Positions 10,401-17,618 are shown, counted from the first letter of the stretch. The stretch: DNA of 52,402 bases from an uncultured Spirochaetaceae bacterium (GCA_902783155.1 CACZPR010000026.1:1-52402); one strand, 5' to 3'. Notes: generated by a model from the sequence alone, not told the origin. Made by a program: numbers and translations.

Positions 10401-11346
10401 AATTGAAGGAAAAGCAGATTGGAGGTCTTACGTCAAGCCAACAGGATGTTCGTATACGGAAACTATCACCGACAGAACGGATGGCGTTACTGGACACCAC
10501 CTCAAGTATGTAATTACCTTCCCTGTGGGAGCTCCGGGTGTTCCTGTTATGGATGTCATAGCAACTTCTACACACAATTTGGAGGGGACGACTTTAACTC
10601 ATTCTTCTGATGGTTGGGACAAGAAATTTGGTGCTCTCACTGATGGAGTGTACAAGCTGGCGGATACTGCTGGAATGGGGTGGAATACGACCATCACAAT
10701 AGAATATGATGATACAAATGACACGGCTGCGGAAACTATTACCGCAATCACGGTGAATACTAAATTTGGTAACTTGTCTGCAATCAAGGCTTCTGCCAGC
10801 GTCTCGGCGTTCACCAGAAGTATGGGAATCGACCTTGGATCCATTGTTGCTGGTAATACGGAAGACTCTGCCGGCAATACAGTGACACGGAGCCCAAGCA
10901 TTGTCAAATACTTTGCCACTGTCGCAACGACCGAAAATGCGGAGCCTGTGGCAAGGTTTGCAAGTCCAAGTTCTTTCGCCATCGGAAACAAAGTGGAGGT
11001 GCCGGATAATATTGCACCGAAAAAATCTGTAACCTCCACCACGTTCGATGGTTATGCTGATAGCGACAGTCGCAAGGAAAATGTGGCGGCCACGGAAGGC
11101 ATGGAATCCCCGGTTCTTTCTGACCACTCATGGAAGCCGGAGGAAGCAGGGGATGCGGAAGAAATCGCCTTGGTTGGTGGAAAAATTTCCGAAAAATCTG
11201 TCGGAATAGTGGAGGCAAAGGACTTTGTTTCCGATAATTCCACCGCGGAGAAATCCAAAAAGCCTGTGGACCCTGTGTGGTTCATAGCACTGGCCGCCAT
11301 TTTTGGCACAATTTTGGCAATTTTGCAGAAAAAAAAGCGAAATTGA
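1447..11346 (+). CDS. Giant repetitive lipoprotein with Ig-like modules and C-terminal membrane anchor
   Basis: The start at 1447 (MKKKSGLRKS) follows a G-rich ribosome site (GGGGGTGGG) and opens a lipoprotein signal peptide with lipobox FMGC (Cys26). An in-frame ATG at 1399 overlaps the previous gene but would bury the signal peptide. The product is 3299 aa, Ser/Thr/Gly/Asp-rich, and built from Ig-like beta-sandwich modules recognised by recurring phrases such as YDNTPP, YDTTAPATP, VDKAGNVSE and VDYAGNVSQ, as in large bacterial surface proteins. The last 26 residues are a hydrophobic helix (PVWFIALAAIFGTILAIL) followed by QKKKRN, so the protein carries both an N-terminal lipid and a C-terminal membrane segment. 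No catalytic motif was seen. A long internal duplication is listed separately. A structural, adhesive or envelope-spanning role is inference. Confidence 0.9.
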   Translation: MKKKSGLRKSLFFVGLGILALVFMGCETWLSGKNFFGTVEQEVKYANAEEIPVYVRYAARTMGDTSPNGRATEKVDIPFDVTAVDDTAYQFYMWAAFSTDDYPTSRQYNNLLMLNSIEEFNTEYADKLLPPSEVWFEDALSSSTKAKVINKREDVFIIPICVKRATVEQSIPKNNEENAVKNTGITIVFSRSMDKSKLINDNDNTYNQEYITIQRRTGSGESVGYIDYSEYFDKATLSASGKTLTIRQRPETTGPSPDGSKMLPAGVTILVTISKDASDVLGVEMESDVKITFHTSNSTDTGAPVIEGIGIGYTTLSNAFESTYSNANTYKGSRVKDKANIWAIANDPTSPGGTGSGDGNVYELYYSIDGENVDSYNLQGYASGEYNFEPPVESDPASLLSQGGVGFSVDVSSYADGLRHLRIYGTDLYTNSGYPTYVSDAWFVKDTQAPSTENAGRIETECTTAPNGWYNANSLGQMKIKGTGIVDSPEDNENLRSPKVWWNLMTDGSATPSAGGTGWSEVSTTAKSLKNELGITLSASTADPTTGVLPMYVSFKDDLGNVSAPTAISSLRYDNDKPVLGTMVWENASGAEILPFSNQALLDTQILRIPFTEALSGVKKLTIWRTTGSASGSVASGNVLGNAGMKISYRSADSTTKTVLASGTDYNVDFDSSTNKATVTFASDTSNYAKKTGFFYIENLLSTDQETTVFHVEVEDSAINKCATAATKAIVCDLADPEVQEAKFLDTNDDEHAVKVEYFGQTSGTERYYLSGDTTTFNATGATKIPLRLAIKESGSGVKKIKFTGDIKISASTQVYVGAAKTLLSTDDISISSTTTDNYILFKDGNNPKLKSVGSGNAYIYLTNLVAPNVNDTSSNTGNTLKVELTDFADNEKTDWNEYSCGDDDGLSKIRVDTLAPQLAATTKISLKDTGYTSTTRTAANKNPVDAVSGYTNSEYVDMEVYYPKDEGNGSGVKKLYIKSGATFDSATKIYAKKSSDTTRTQLVAGINYEIVAPDCVSFSKTFYYNGVTSDEYTLIFENIKLSSVTNATSSSVYVYVVDSVGWSSQDWSEYKDKYYSSIKYLSGQITATAPKIGSTLSYAWPYESGANGLVVDSTEKNVDNNTVYYFFENSKDNSSNASLPIKYSLGGNYSYAYRIYKYSGNDAFEKTAAEIVSASNTESTASGTNGYTSLSDGTSYSYNSPGTADSVLSGTTKNWSVVFVDKAGNLSKVHSFCIVKDTKGPSYKMGTGDTAADYFPFVYADKSGSEGEEYNIISRKDSATKYTNIYRCWWINSTTTEAKTEISVDLSAYSDLVTTTSGTGIEWYAFDDHAADVIPSGSYDSPTWAAWTRVPEDKVLKMHAPTTRDSSPSDGGGQGMHLWLKDYCGNITRVKIMKPEHAANGGYDTITEYWERDYDCEHGGMWSFANKNYNERDGILSIIDNIEYFNDKAYFRLDASDCHSFFPLGETEMNNADAESPEDYTAKPASGNYSRRVRFLWSATKEKTFTKAEVDSYGASGTDVTLSEGHTPWYYSVAKVKFSGVTPSWHSEIMRAEYPKITTPSYLYIAIEDGVGNFECLSVRDINHKWVYDNTPPVVSLGTDSSVSASGPDAVLGPITDDNKYGFLPKMLDANNRVYINGNDVYYRGGLHFGLSVSDANVSYKWKCDGNSSASPTDSDWSDWSNSSSFTPEMTAQGAVYLHFKDIVGNITSVRLGGENILWKNDSIRPVWKSIPSEATTNADGKKELFNSDAGYKLTYDINTDVDAANPIGTLTYVVGAASDHVRAASDLVVKLDDLFEDGGTDSDVKSGLKGLNQNYTSGNGNKWDIGITPDYTISKDNITTSFNTISNLHVYDNVGNWRCIVVKYKCDASGPSHNDPSFSGTINKYGDTLYYTTQGSNKATVTVTGIADDIGLYRYCIDHSEHTTPTATMQNLTASITAVDLPTSDGEALYLHLYDKLGSETSIPLTYDGLNKWRSLDAKPAAPTGVTLKEGGSASTADPSTNTQFAVTDAENSKARISYLTGQITSDNRLWIYPQTASTASYIAGFSGSSDGSSLVVAGTPFEYIGLTNGDKINLYTVDYAGNVSQNPLEITLEEASNPISCDYEFVLPNANSVGVYDGTNYFNSTDVKVKLKDTVFFGTFASWGIGTDVGQGASSTSLTGEISISAVPGITSATGLKIWIKDTANRNVIDWLEYPHTAGNKVGPGLDSTKSTWLYDTEAPEKPTVTFSNTALKGSSTDTPSDHYNYASTPTPKFEYEKDWFDTIKITPASTSTDVVGYTTNSDGSDYTNEDFVVDVSGNKSGSITIYAVDKAGNVSEGLEIAYNSIALGSTSLEIDSDSYKTIFGVNYFNGDVEVGLGWSGIATVTYWQIGPTYTKGGTDCVSATSADEKIKIPHTTAAKKMYIYIEAMYAGTLRKLYKYSDGSYATVKPSGSSVDTWCYDATSPTVGEPSISGTTKVHGDTLYYNTQVSSNPKVSVAVSDASVGLYGYCINGSATAPTDLTSYTQISGTSISGVAIPASSGGSLYLHVADKLGNAATVQLTKDSCTKWHNLDEAPSAPTSVLIKEVSGDFAESTTNAKVSGGDITFVDGAFTSSNKLSIKPQPAGSYIAGFVKSTTETNAPSVFEECDFTDNQTFTFYAVDFAGNVSEAPFTVTMKKSAAIDAGYTISVPDGKIVNSFSVTNYFNSAVTVSLDSPTFFGTFDSWGVGTAVGVGAADAVDGSVDLSAISGIGSGKSLIVWVKDSAGRTVSAPLAYPASTDKLSTGSSTGVTWFYDTTAPATPTLTSTSVQGKVDGTSAATNVHVDGNTIYYRADATEISFTVATSPDSHGDAQYANGTSGERTSGSLAIAVDGTESTASIYAWDAVGNVCATPLTLTFVPVGGPTVTLTAGAKDGVDTPNTNPKTESGTTWYYFATDEVEITPTVTVDSNAATVGTTGYVYKAGGTEVPAGAFGITGLDSTKKYSVTEVGGFGRTVEFALPAIEGKADWRSYVKPTGCSYTETITDRTDGVTGHHLKYVITFPVGAPGVPVMDVIATSTHNLEGTTLTHSSDGWDKKFGALTDGVYKLADTAGMGWNTTITIEYDDTNDTAAETITAITVNTKFGNLSAIKASASVSAFTRSMGIDLGSIVAGNTEDSAGNTVTRSPSIVKYFATVATTENAEPVARFASPSSFAIGNKVEVPDNIAPKKSVTSTTFDGYADSDSRKENVAATEGMESPVLSDHSWKPEEAGDAEEIALVGGKISEKSVGIVEAKDFVSDNSTAEKSKKPVDPVWFIALAAIFGTILAILQKKKRN
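7081..10100 (+). repeat. Approx. 1.7-kb diverged internal duplication in the giant lipoprotein gene
   Basis: Two long consecutive units can be aligned at protein level. Unit 1 starts about 7081 and unit 2 about 8806. Both run in the same order: GDTLYY, GLYxYCI, YLHxxDKLG, KWxxLD followed by APT, then TNYFNS, FFGTF-SWG-GT-VG, and WxYDTxAPxxPT (near 8090 in unit 1 and 9775 in unit 2). The two units are clearly homologous but diverged in sequence, so the duplication is old rather than recent slippage. The end of unit 2 is approximate. Confidence 0.75.
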
Positions 11347-11451
11347 CCCATTTGGGTATTGCGTAAATCTGTCAAAGTTGATAAAAGGAAATTGAAAACA
11401 GAAAATCTGGAAACAGTGGATCTGTTAATTTTAAACCTGAGGAGGTTTATT

Positions 11452-11859
11452 ATGAAGACAAAGAAGATTTTTGCTCTTGTCCTTACAGCTCTCGTTTCTG
11501 CATGCGCAGTGTTCGCGTCTGGTTCTTACGTGGTTAAGTCCGTAAAGGGCACCGTAAAGTATGAAGCGGAAGCCGGAGTCAAGAAGGCCGTCAAAGTCGG
11601 ACAGACACTTTCTGCTACAACTGTAATCGACGTTGCCGCGAATTCTAGCTTGGTTCTTGAAATGGACGGAGAGGAGTTTACCGTTAAGCCACTTTCTAAG
11701 GGTGCGCTTGACAAGGTTGCTGCTGGAAAGTCAAAGGGGCTCAAGAATGGTAGCGCCGTTGCTGGAAACGTAAAAGGCGACAAGGGTGCTGGAAAGTCAG
11801 TAAGCACAGCTTCTTCACGTGCTTCTGAAGCCAAAGAAGATGTCGAGTGGGATGAGTAA
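11452..11859 (+). CDS. Secreted FecR-like domain protein
   Basis: The start at 11452 has a strong ribosome site (GAGGAGG, 11441-11447). The 135-aa product begins with a signal sequence. Cleavage after AVFA at about residue 22 is likely, but LVSAC could instead be a lipobox. The mature part reads like a FecR domain: VKSVKGTVKYEAE, then a GQTLSATTVIDVAANSSLVLEMDG stretch in pieces matching the family pattern of a glycine-led strand, 'threshold' strand and a dG-containing strand. The C-terminus is Lys/Ser/Gly-rich and low complexity. In Treponema and other bacteria FecR-domain proteins commonly sit next to CHASE2-cyclase genes, as here (next gene, 80 bases downstream beyond a terminator). Periplasmic ligand sensing or scaffolding is inference. 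Confidence 0.7.
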   Translation: MKTKKIFALVLTALVSACAVFASGSYVVKSVKGTVKYEAEAGVKKAVKVGQTLSATTVIDVAANSSLVLEMDGEEFTVKPLSKGALDKVAAGKSKGLKNGSAVAGNVKGDKGAGKSVSTASSRASEAKEDVEWDE

Positions 11860-11885
11860 TCAACCATATTGACGCAATCAAAATT

Positions 11886-11920
11886 CCTACGGTGCATTTG
11901 GTGTGCCGTAGGATTTTTTT
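11886..11920 (+). terminator. Rho-independent terminator after the FecR-like gene
   Basis: CCTACGG pairs with CCGTAGG across a short loop and is followed by a run of seven T (11914-11920). Confidence 0.85.
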
Positions 11921-11939
11921 GTTTATGGAAAAATAGGAA

Positions 11940-14792
11940 ATGAAATCAGTAACCAAGAAAATCAAAAAAATTTACTATATACTAATCCCGATTGCTGTTG
12001 TCGCTATCTGTGTGCCGCTTTCGTTCACGTCGCTGGATAAAAAGCTGAACGACCTTTTCATCAGGTTCCTTCCACCGGCAGTTGAAAACGACAATGTTGT
12101 TCTTGTCGAAGTTGATGACGCTCTGATTGACAACATTGGAACATGGCCGCTCACACGCGATGTCTACGCCGACATGCTGAACGTTATGAGACGCTTCGAG
12201 CCAGAGTCGTTTGTGTCCGACCTTAGTTTTGTTGACAAAAGCCCTTTCCACGTGGACCAGGACTATTTTGAGGACGACCTTCCCCGCTATGTGGATACGG
12301 ACTTTGACAACCTTGACGAGACCACCTACTATGTGATGGACGGACTTGCGGAGGGTGGACTTTCGGACGATGAGGCAAATGAACTTGTGGCCGCCTATTC
12401 GGAGTCCACCGAGGTTGCGCGCAACAACATCAAGACTTCAATCAGCAATGCAAGCAAGGACTACGATGTTGATTTGTCCAAGGCCCTCAGATTTTTTGGC
12501 GACGCATATCTGACTCTCTGGATGGATGTTGATATCGACATGAGGACAGTTGACAGGGATTTCCTGATGAACAATCTTGCCCTGGAAAATGTTGTCTCCA
12601 ATGGCGACACCCTCACTCCCGAGGTTGATACGGTCAAGCCAGCACTTGAAACTTTGATGTACGCCGCAGGTGAGGCCGGATTTGTGAACGCGGACCCGGA
12701 TGCTGACGGCTACCGAAGAAGACTCTATCTTTTGAAAAAATACCAGGGAAAATATTTCCCGCAGCTTGTGTTCCAGCCGATTTTGCAGCACTACGGTTAT
12801 CCGCAGGTCATAATCAGCAACAGAACGATAGTCCTGAAGGACGCACAGATTTCCCCGACCCAGAAAAAGGACATCGTGATTCCAAGGTGCGAGGATGGAA
12901 CCGTGTTGATTCGATTCCCTCCAAAAAAGTATCTTGACTACGAGGCCCGTCTTTCGGGATGGAGCATCTACCGCCTGAGTCTGCTTGAAAAAAATCTGGT
13001 CAGGAACATCAACGCGATGAACGACAACGGATATTTCGATGTGGTTTGGGACAAGGACGAAAATCCTTCCGACCTCTACAGTGCCGCAACATATATCCGC
13101 GACGAACTTTCTTCGGGCGAGGAAACGGATTTCACATACGCGGACTACAAGGAATATCTGGACCGCTTCTACGAGGAGACGGAAAATTTCCTGGAGGGCG
13201 ACTACGAAAAGACCCTGCTTGAATTTGCGGAGGGCGATTTGGATTTGTCCCGCAACATCATGGACTTCTTCCTCAAAAGCTCGGAGATTCTTACGGAGAT
13301 TAAAAAGGCGAACGAAAAACTGGAGAAGCGTCTGCATGGAGCCATGTGCATTATCGGAACAAACGCCACAAGTACGACAGATTACGGTGTCATTGCCTAC
13401 GACGGAAACTATGCGAACGTGGGCTCCCACTCGTCAATGGCCAACCAGATTCTCTCGCAGGACTTTATCGACGACAGTCCCTGGTACATCGGTGTGATTA
13501 TCGCGATGCTTGCGGGACTTGCGTATGTCTTAATCTGTTTCAAGGTAAAGACTCCGACCAGAAAGATGATTGTCGGTGTCCTCATGGTATTTCTGATTGC
13601 GGGACTTTTGCTTGCGGTGTTCCTTGCCACAAGAAAATATTTCTGCGGTGTTGTCCCGATTGTCTCAATGATTGTCACATTCATAATCATTACGGTTATG
13701 AGTTTGGTCAGCACGTCGAAGGAAAAGAAATTCATCCAGGAAAAATTCGGAGCCTACGTTGCCCCGGAGATTGTTACCCAGCTCGTAAAGCATCCTGAAT
13801 CTGCCACGGTCGGTGGAGACAGCAAAAACATAACGGCCCTGTTCAGCGACGTAAAGACATTCTCCGGATTCACCGAGACGGTCAACAATGTCGCAATCAA
13901 GAACGCCATAGAGCATAACGAGGAAGTAAAGGCCGGAAAATTCCCCGGTGAAAAAGTCCTGAGCGATGAGGAAGTCGGAATGAAGGGATCGGCGAGCGGA
14001 GCTGAACATCTGGTTGCCTATCTTAACGACTATCTTGGTGCTTTGAGTGACGCAATCATGAAGGAGCATGGAACAATCGACAAGTACGTTGGTGATGAAA
14101 TCGTTTCGTTCTTCGGTGCTCCTATCGATGACGACGACAACGCCTGGAACGCATGTGTCGCAGGAATCCGTATGCTTCAGGCCGAGGCACAGTACAACAG
14201 GGAGCATCTTGAGGAGCTTCCAATCAATCCAAAGACCGGAAAACCGTTCCTTTTGAACTCACGTGTCGGAATCAACTCCGGTGACATGGTTGTTGGAAAC
14301 ATGGGTACGACCAGAAAGATGAACTACACGGTCATGGGAAACAACGTAAACCTTGCCTCCCGTCTTGAAGGAACCAACAAAGCCTACAACTCATGGATTA
14401 TGTGTTCAGACAGCACTTGGAAAGCCGCAAACGCACGTCCGCACAATGACGAGCTGATTGCCCGCCGCTTTGACTGTGTACAGGTCGTAAACGTCGTTCA
14501 GCCGGTGCAGATTCACAACATCCTTGGCTTGAAATCAGAGCTGCCGGCAAAACAGATTGAGGCCGCCGAGATTTTCAACCGTGGAATAGAGCTGTACCTC
14601 AAGGGCATGGACACCCCCGACCAGCCAAAGGACCCGGAGGATTTGAAGAAAGCATACTCGCTTTTCAAACAGGCACTCGAATGTTACCCGGATGACAAAT
14701 CTTCCGAAGTGTTCATGCAGAGATGTATGTTCTTCGTCCAGAACGGAATGCCGAAATTCTGGGACGGCGTGTACACGATGACATCAAAGTAA
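11940..14792 (+). CDS. CHASE2-domain class III adenylate cyclase
   Basis: The 950-aa protein has an N-terminal membrane helix (about 9-28), a long extracytoplasmic CHASE2 sensor domain (opening with VVLVEVDDALIDNIGTWP near residue 38), three close membrane helices (about 516-536, 541-561, 568-590) and a cytoplasmic class III cyclase domain. Catalytic elements are visible: FSDVKTFSGF with metal-binding Asp637, DKYVGDEIVSFFG with Lys715 and Asp719, and VNLASRLEG carrying the transition-state Asn and Arg. A Lys in DKYVGDE points to ATP rather than GTP, so the expected product is cAMP. The C-terminus (after about residue 860) is a short TPR-like helical tail. The ribosome site is weak (AGGA directly before ATG). 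It follows a FecR-like gene, a common partner of CHASE2 cyclases. Confidence 0.93.
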   Translation: MKSVTKKIKKIYYILIPIAVVAICVPLSFTSLDKKLNDLFIRFLPPAVENDNVVLVEVDDALIDNIGTWPLTRDVYADMLNVMRRFEPESFVSDLSFVDKSPFHVDQDYFEDDLPRYVDTDFDNLDETTYYVMDGLAEGGLSDDEANELVAAYSESTEVARNNIKTSISNASKDYDVDLSKALRFFGDAYLTLWMDVDIDMRTVDRDFLMNNLALENVVSNGDTLTPEVDTVKPALETLMYAAGEAGFVNADPDADGYRRRLYLLKKYQGKYFPQLVFQPILQHYGYPQVIISNRTIVLKDAQISPTQKKDIVIPRCEDGTVLIRFPPKKYLDYEARLSGWSIYRLSLLEKNLVRNINAMNDNGYFDVVWDKDENPSDLYSAATYIRDELSSGEETDFTYADYKEYLDRFYEETENFLEGDYEKTLLEFAEGDLDLSRNIMDFFLKSSEILTEIKKANEKLEKRLHGAMCIIGTNATSTTDYGVIAYDGNYANVGSHSSMANQILSQDFIDDSPWYIGVIIAMLAGLAYVLICFKVKTPTRKMIVGVLMVFLIAGLLLAVFLATRKYFCGVVPIVSMIVTFIIITVMSLVSTSKEKKFIQEKFGAYVAPEIVTQLVKHPESATVGGDSKNITALFSDVKTFSGFTETVNNVAIKNAIEHNEEVKAGKFPGEKVLSDEEVGMKGSASGAEHLVAYLNDYLGALSDAIMKEHGTIDKYVGDEIVSFFGAPIDDDDNAWNACVAGIRMLQAEAQYNREHLEELPINPKTGKPFLLNSRVGINSGDMVVGNMGTTRKMNYTVMGNNVNLASRLEGTNKAYNSWIMCSDSTWKAANARPHNDELIARRFDCVQVVNVVQPVQIHNILGLKSELPAKQIEAAEIFNRGIELYLKGMDTPDQPKDPEDLKKAYSLFKQALECYPDDKSSEVFMQRCMFFVQNGMPKFWDGVYTMTSK

Positions 14793-14811
14793 GCGTCCAG
14801 TTAAAATTCTG

Positions 14812-14844
14812 TCCCCGGAGCAAAAAACTTCGGGGATTTTTTTT
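14812..14844 (+). terminator. Rho-independent terminator after the adenylate cyclase
   Basis: CCCCGGAG and CTTCGGGG form the stem around a CAAAAAA loop, followed by eight T. Confidence 0.88.
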
Positions 14845-14856
14845 GTTTAAAATGTG

Positions 14857-14865
14857 TGGTATAAT
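14857..14865 (+). promoter_or_regulatory. Extended -10 promoter for the DUF308 gene
   Basis: TGGTATAAT (14857-14865) is a perfect -10 with the TGn extension and no recognisable -35, because the terminator T-run lies there. The predicted transcript starts about 14872, inside or just before the ribosome site GGTGGAGG, so the leader is only about 14 bases. Confidence 0.55.
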
Positions 14866-14885
14866 AAAAGGTGGAGGCAAAAAAA

Positions 14886-15548
14886 ATGACAACAGGACTG
14901 TTTTTTAGTGGTCTGGCGGTTGTGCTTGGAATTCTTTGCGCAATATTTACGGACTTCAGCATCAAGATTATCGTTATACTTTTGGGAGCGACCGCTTTTG
15001 TCAAAGGTATTTTTGATTTAATAAAATTCCGCTCGGTGATTAAGGACGACATAGTTTTTCACCGCACCGTACTGATTCGGAGCCTTGTCAGCATTGTTGT
15101 CGGAATTGTTGCAGTGGCTCTTCCCATGGCCTTTTTCAAGACCGCCGAAACCATTGTCCATGTGCTTCTTTTTGTTCTGGGCATCTATTTTTTGTTCTGC
15201 GCCGTCGGTGGACTTTTGATTGTGCGCCGCATGAAAAACGCGGAGCTGCCCACCAAGGTCTACAGTTCGTCAATAATAATCTACCTTTTGATTGCGATTC
15301 TGCTTTTTCTTCTCGCGACCATTGGAATGAAAAACATTTTGAGAATCGTGGGCATAGGACTTGCAGTGTGCGGCGCGGTCGGATGCGTATACTCCTGGCA
15401 CAATCGTTCCCAGGAACGTCCGCAGGAACTAAAACCGGATGCCGTGGTGGATGTCACCGAAAAACCACCAGTGGAATCCTCCCCAAAACCTGACACCGAA
15501 AATCCATCCACAAATACCGATGACGACGGCGACTATATCGGGGAGTAA
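14886..15548 (+). CDS. DUF308/HdeD-type membrane protein
   Basis: Start at 14886 (MTTGLFFSG) is chosen because GGTGGAGG lies 8 bases before it; the GTG at 14871 is part of that ribosome site. The 220-aa protein has about six hydrophobic helices in pairs (residues about 5-50, 60-120, 135-180), the layout of DUF308/HdeD proteins, and phrases typical of them (LLGATAFVKGIFDLI, LFVLGIYFLFCAVGGL). The last 45 residues are a hydrophilic Pro/Asp/Glu-rich tail. Function of the family is not settled; HdeD itself is linked to acid resistance in enterobacteria, which should not be assumed here. It stands alone behind its own promoter. Confidence 0.7.
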   Translation: MTTGLFFSGLAVVLGILCAIFTDFSIKIIVILLGATAFVKGIFDLIKFRSVIKDDIVFHRTVLIRSLVSIVVGIVAVALPMAFFKTAETIVHVLLFVLGIYFLFCAVGGLLIVRRMKNAELPTKVYSSSIIIYLLIAILLFLLATIGMKNILRIVGIGLAVCGAVGCVYSWHNRSQERPQELKPDAVVDVTEKPPVESSPKPDTENPSTNTDDDGDYIGE

Positions 15549-15584
15549 AAAAAAATGCCATTCCGATGTTTGTCAGAATGGCAT
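15547..15584 (-). terminator. Terminator of the 15597 gene (minus strand)
   Basis: Perfect 9-bp inverted repeat ATGCCATTC (15555-15563) / GAATGGCAT (15576-15584). On the minus strand it is followed by a T-run (A-run at 15547-15555 on the plus strand). It lies at the convergent junction with the DUF308 gene and overlaps that gene's stop. Confidence 0.8.
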
Positions 15585-15596
15585 AGAGATTGAATC

Positions 15597-17618
15597 TTAT
15601 TTATGTGCAACAGCTTTCTTTATGGCATCAACGAAAACCTGGTTCTGGTCTTCACGAAGTTCCGCGGAGAACTCAGGACCACCGTTGGCATCCGTTCTGT
15701 AGAATATCATCGCGTCGGTGGTGTAGGCGGGGCTTGAAACATTGTTCACCCACCAGTCAAGGACAGCGGAAACACAGAGCGTGTACTTAATCAGGTTTGC
15801 ATTTGTTGCGGCGGTGTGCGCGTCATCCTTCTTTGCTCCAAGCAGAACATCCAGACGCTTTGACACGATGTTTGGAATGTCAAAGTCATAGCGCTCCCAT
15901 GGATTCAGAATGCCAAGCACCGGTTTCTTTGCTGCGGAGTTTTCATCAATGCGGCGGCCAAGTACCGTGAACACCGTCCTGATATAGTCCGTGCGGGCGT
16001 AGAGCGGCTTGTACTTGCTGTCGTTGCGCGGCTTGTTGAGTGTTGGCGCGGAGAATTTCAGGTTTGGCAGGAAATAGAGTTTTTCGCGCCAGAGTATGTT
16101 GTTTATGTTCTCCTTTCCGTAGTTTGTGGTCGGATAGTCGTTCTGTGAGTAGAAGGAGTTCATAAAGTTCTTCAGATAGTCGCCCAGCTTTTTGTAGAAC
16201 AGGTCGTCGATGTATGAGCCCCAGTCCGAAATCACGTCGCCAAGATTGTCATCCAGCGAGCCAAGTTTTTCGTCTGCCTTTATGTTGAAGTTCACGTTGC
16301 GGCATCCATGGAAAAGGTCGTCCAGAATCTTCATCAACACGATTGTCACCTGCAGACCGTTTGTCGGACTGAGCATGTTGAATCCGTCGTTGAATTTGTA
16401 GATTGGCTGGAAATATGGGAACATGTCCGGGTGGCTCTCCAGATTGCTGAAACCTGCGTCCGGGAAAAGCTGCTCCAGAAGTTTCAGACCCATGTTGACA
16501 AGCTCGTCCCTTTTGCCTGGAACATGCTTTCTTTCCTCCGCCTTTTTGCGTGACTCCTCTTCTTCCTTTCTGATTTCCTCCTCGGACTTCTTTTTCTTTT
16601 CGGGAAGGAGAAGGTCAAATTTTGAAAGCCCCACGAACTGTAGAATCTGCGCAATCTGTTTTGTGAAGAACTCAGGGAATTCGACGTAGACCTGGCTGCA
16701 CATGCGCATCAAGAGCGGATATAGACCCTTCAGAATCTGGCTGTGGACATAGAGCCATTCGGTGATTCCCTCTTTCGCAAGTGACTGGAGATAGTTTTTG
16801 TCAAGATTCGGGAACTGGCTCAAATCCGCGTAGATTTCCTTAATTATAGCCGGAATCTGCTGCTCGCCAATATAGTACACGGTGATTATCTCGTGGTACA
16901 TGGCCTTGACATAGGGAATCATCATTGGAACGGTCAGAATGTCGGACATCTGCTCCAGTTCCACCGCAAGAGGACGTATTGTCTTTAGGTTCCATTTTCC
17001 GACCGTGCGCAGGAACTTGTATTTCAGATCCGATTCTGTGGCAATGTTCGCCTTGTATGTGTCCGGGGAAAGCTGGATGAAAGTCTTGATTGTGGTGATG
17101 AAGACCTGTAGATGCTCAACCTGTTTTTTGACTTTGTAGCTTCCGTAGTCCTTGTCTATTTTTTCCTTGTTCTTTGATGAAAGATTGTAGAAGAAATTCA
17201 GGATTCCACGGTCGGCCTTGATTTGGTATTCCTCGTCCATCATCAGCTTGTTCATCAGCTTGAGGTCCTTTGCTGTTGTCGCGGGCAAATCATCGTCGGT
17301 CTTTTTCATTATCTCGTTGCTCGCCGATGTTCTTTTCGCACCACCGCCAACTCCCGATGTCGCTGAAAGGGAGCCGCTTCTTGCTGAAATGTCGGATGAT
17401 GAGCGTCCGGTTGGTCTTGCAATCACAGTTGCGTTCCGTTTTTTCGGCATCTTCGCTGGATCCACCGGCACCGATTTTTCTGGAAGCACTTCGCCGCCAA
17501 TCTTTTGCGCCATCTGCATTCTTTCCTTTTCGTCAAGCGGGCCAATGTTTTTTCTGGTCCTCTCAAAAGTCCCCGGCTCAAAAGCTCTGGTCGTACCTTT
17601 GTTTGTTTCGTCAGCCAT
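15597..17618 (-). CDS. Unrecognised large cytoplasmic protein (Treponema-type hypothetical)
   Basis: The 673-aa product has AAGGAG 8 bases before its ATG. It has no signal peptide or membrane helix. Residues 1-110 are low complexity, rich in Ser/Thr/Lys/Pro. The rest is largely helical, with a highly charged stretch (KKKKSEEEIRKEEEESRKK) near residue 350 that interrupts it. I do not recognise a domain. It lies 26 bases downstream of the DUF2804-like gene and ends in its own terminator, so the two form an operon. A lineage-restricted structural or regulatory role is possible but unsupported by motif. Confidence 0.85.
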   Translation of the reverse strand: MADETNKGTTRAFEPGTFERTRKNIGPLDEKERMQMAQKIGGEVLPEKSVPVDPAKMPKKRNATVIARPTGRSSSDISARSGSLSATSGVGGGAKRTSASNEIMKKTDDDLPATTAKDLKLMNKLMMDEEYQIKADRGILNFFYNLSSKNKEKIDKDYGSYKVKKQVEHLQVFITTIKTFIQLSPDTYKANIATESDLKYKFLRTVGKWNLKTIRPLAVELEQMSDILTVPMMIPYVKAMYHEIITVYYIGEQQIPAIIKEIYADLSQFPNLDKNYLQSLAKEGITEWLYVHSQILKGLYPLLMRMCSQVYVEFPEFFTKQIAQILQFVGLSKFDLLLPEKKKKSEEEIRKEEEESRKKAEERKHVPGKRDELVNMGLKLLEQLFPDAGFSNLESHPDMFPYFQPIYKFNDGFNMLSPTNGLQVTIVLMKILDDLFHGCRNVNFNIKADEKLGSLDDNLGDVISDWGSYIDDLFYKKLGDYLKNFMNSFYSQNDYPTTNYGKENINNILWREKLYFLPNLKFSAPTLNKPRNDSKYKPLYARTDYIRTVFTVLGRRIDENSAAKKPVLGILNPWERYDFDIPNIVSKRLDVLLGAKKDDAHTAATNANLIKYTLCVSAVLDWWVNNVSSPAYTTDAMIFYRTDANGGPEFSAELREDQNQVFVDAIKKAVAHK

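Noticed and set aside
11250..11346. LPXTG or PEP-CTERM sorting signal at the end of the giant lipoprotein
   Set aside because: A hydrophobic helix and basic tail are present, but neither LPXTG nor a PEP motif precedes it; kept only as an alternative.
12438..13430. 330-aa minus-strand ORF opposite the adenylate cyclase
   Set aside because: Antisense to the CHASE2 domain; no start signals and no recognisable protein.
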